From assembly GCA_016202845.1 (NCBI GenBank), contig JACQNW010000003.1:1-12550 (forward strand): a DNA stretch of 12,550 nt. Reading direction: 5' to 3'. The translations under genes and the position numbers were made by a program. Shown here piece by piece: positions 12,210-12,550 of this stretch (position 1 is the first letter of the stretch; each line of letters starts with the position of its first letter). The notes beneath the pieces were generated by a model. That model was not told the origin of the DNA. It saw only the letters and a program-made list of their open reading frames with translations, and did no database searches. This DNA is from Candidatus Aenigmatarchaeota archaeon. GTDB taxonomy: Archaea; Aenigmatarchaeota; Aenigmatarchaeia; GW2011-AR5.

Positions 12210-12550
12210 TTAGCCCTGATTTTGAGGCATTTTGCTTATATCCATGTAAAATCCTTCCCAAATATGGCCGTCCAGGTCTTCGAAAGCTCGGCCATACATC
12301 CATCCATAGTCTTGGACTGCTCTAGGTTCTTTACCACCGGCTTTCAACGCCTTTTCAATCATTTCATCCACTTCTTCTCTGCTTTCAACAGAAATGGCAA
12401 GTAGAACTTCTGTCTGTTTATGCGCATCGGAAATTTCTTTTTTGATAAATGTCTTGAAGAATTTTTCAATAAGAAGCATTGCAAATATGTTTTCGCCAAT
12501 TATCATGCATGTGGCGTTCTCATCTGTAAATTTAGGGTTAAATTTAAAAC
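12210..12550 (-). CDS. VOC/glyoxalase-like protein, C-terminal part (runs off window)
   Basis: The frame is open from the window edge to TAA at 12210-12212. An internal ATG at 12506 looks like a start but is not, because the frame continues upstream as FKFNPKFTDENATCMIIGEN, typical of the first half of a VOC domain. The visible part has ISVESREEVDEMIEKALKAGG, then WMYGRAFEDLDGHIWEGFYMD. The D-x-D-G-H-x-W-E pattern is the usual C-terminal metal-site glutamate block of glyoxalase/bleomycin-resistance-like proteins. About 114 codons are visible and the N-terminal first strands and helix lie outside. Function (isomerase, dioxygenase, resistance) cannot be assigned. It is followed 2 nt later by the histidine phosphatase. 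Confidence 0.85.
   Translation of the reverse strand, partial: FKFNPKFTDENATCMIIGENIFAMLLIEKFFKTFIKKEISDAHKQTEVLLAISVESREEVDEMIEKALKAGGKEPRAVQDYGWMYGRAFEDLDGHIWEGFYMDISKMPQNQG

Noticed and set aside
12208..12303. In-frame extension of the histidine phosphatase to an ATG at 12303
   Set aside because: It overlaps the VOC gene by 94 nt and adds 32 residues unrelated to the family. ATG 12207 begins exactly at the first beta strand and follows the VOC stop by 2 nt.
12504..12506. ATG at 12506 as the start of the VOC protein
   Set aside because: The frame stays open and family-like (NPKFTDENATC) to the window edge, so the true start is outside.

Overview
The window reads as part of an archaeal chromosome, AT-rich and gene-dense, with no gap above about 100 bp between genes. 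The archaeal call rests on several points. Short TATA-like boxes (TTTAAA, TATAAATA) sit about 25-28 nt upstream of many ATG codons, as in leaderless archaeal transcription. The integrase fragment, endonuclease III and Mrp/NBP35-type ATPase have archaeal-looking sequence. Shine-Dalgarno sequences (AGGTG/AGGTGA) appear mainly at overlapping or downstream genes. A DPANN-type lineage (Woesearchaeota/Pacearchaeota-like) is a guess from overall feel and cannot be settled here.

Layout. 1-443 (-) is the N-terminal part of a tyrosine recombinase cut by the window edge. 521-1204 (-) is a VIT1/CCC1-type iron/manganese transporter, divergent from an unrecognised 133-aa protein (1255-1656). 1750-2337 (+) is an orphan response-regulator receiver with an unrecognised C-terminal part. 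3999 down to 2435 (-) is a compact cluster of DUF2203 protein, small unknown protein and endonuclease IV-like TIM barrel, divergent from endonuclease III (4084-4788). Then come an Mrp-type ATPase (4867-5634, +), a single-cluster ferredoxin (5657-5956, -), and a 28-codon zinc-ribbon ORF overlapping chaB (6326 down to 6031, -). msrA (-) and a hemerythrin-like protein (+) diverge at 6893/6933. A 94-aa unknown (7638-7922, +) converges with a pirin (7924-8757, -). Two tandem secreted lipoproteins with Asp-box (BNR) beta-propeller repeats follow (8810-10150 and 10209-11621, +). The window ends with a minus-strand pair, a VOC/glyoxalase-like protein (cut by the edge) followed by a histidine phosphatase.

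How it fits together. Much of the middle concerns iron, Fe-S clusters and oxidative damage: iron transport, Fe-S ATPase, ferredoxin, 4Fe-4S endonuclease III, AP-endonuclease-like protein, MsrA, hemerythrin-like protein and pirin. These are mostly separate small transcription units, so the theme is inference and not an operon. The most distinctive points are the tiny zinc-ribbon ORF overlapping chaB, two divergent gene pairs that appear to share one central TATA element, and the tandem propeller lipoproteins whose leaders are almost identical although their bodies have diverged. No rRNA, tRNA, CRISPR array or insertion sequence was seen.
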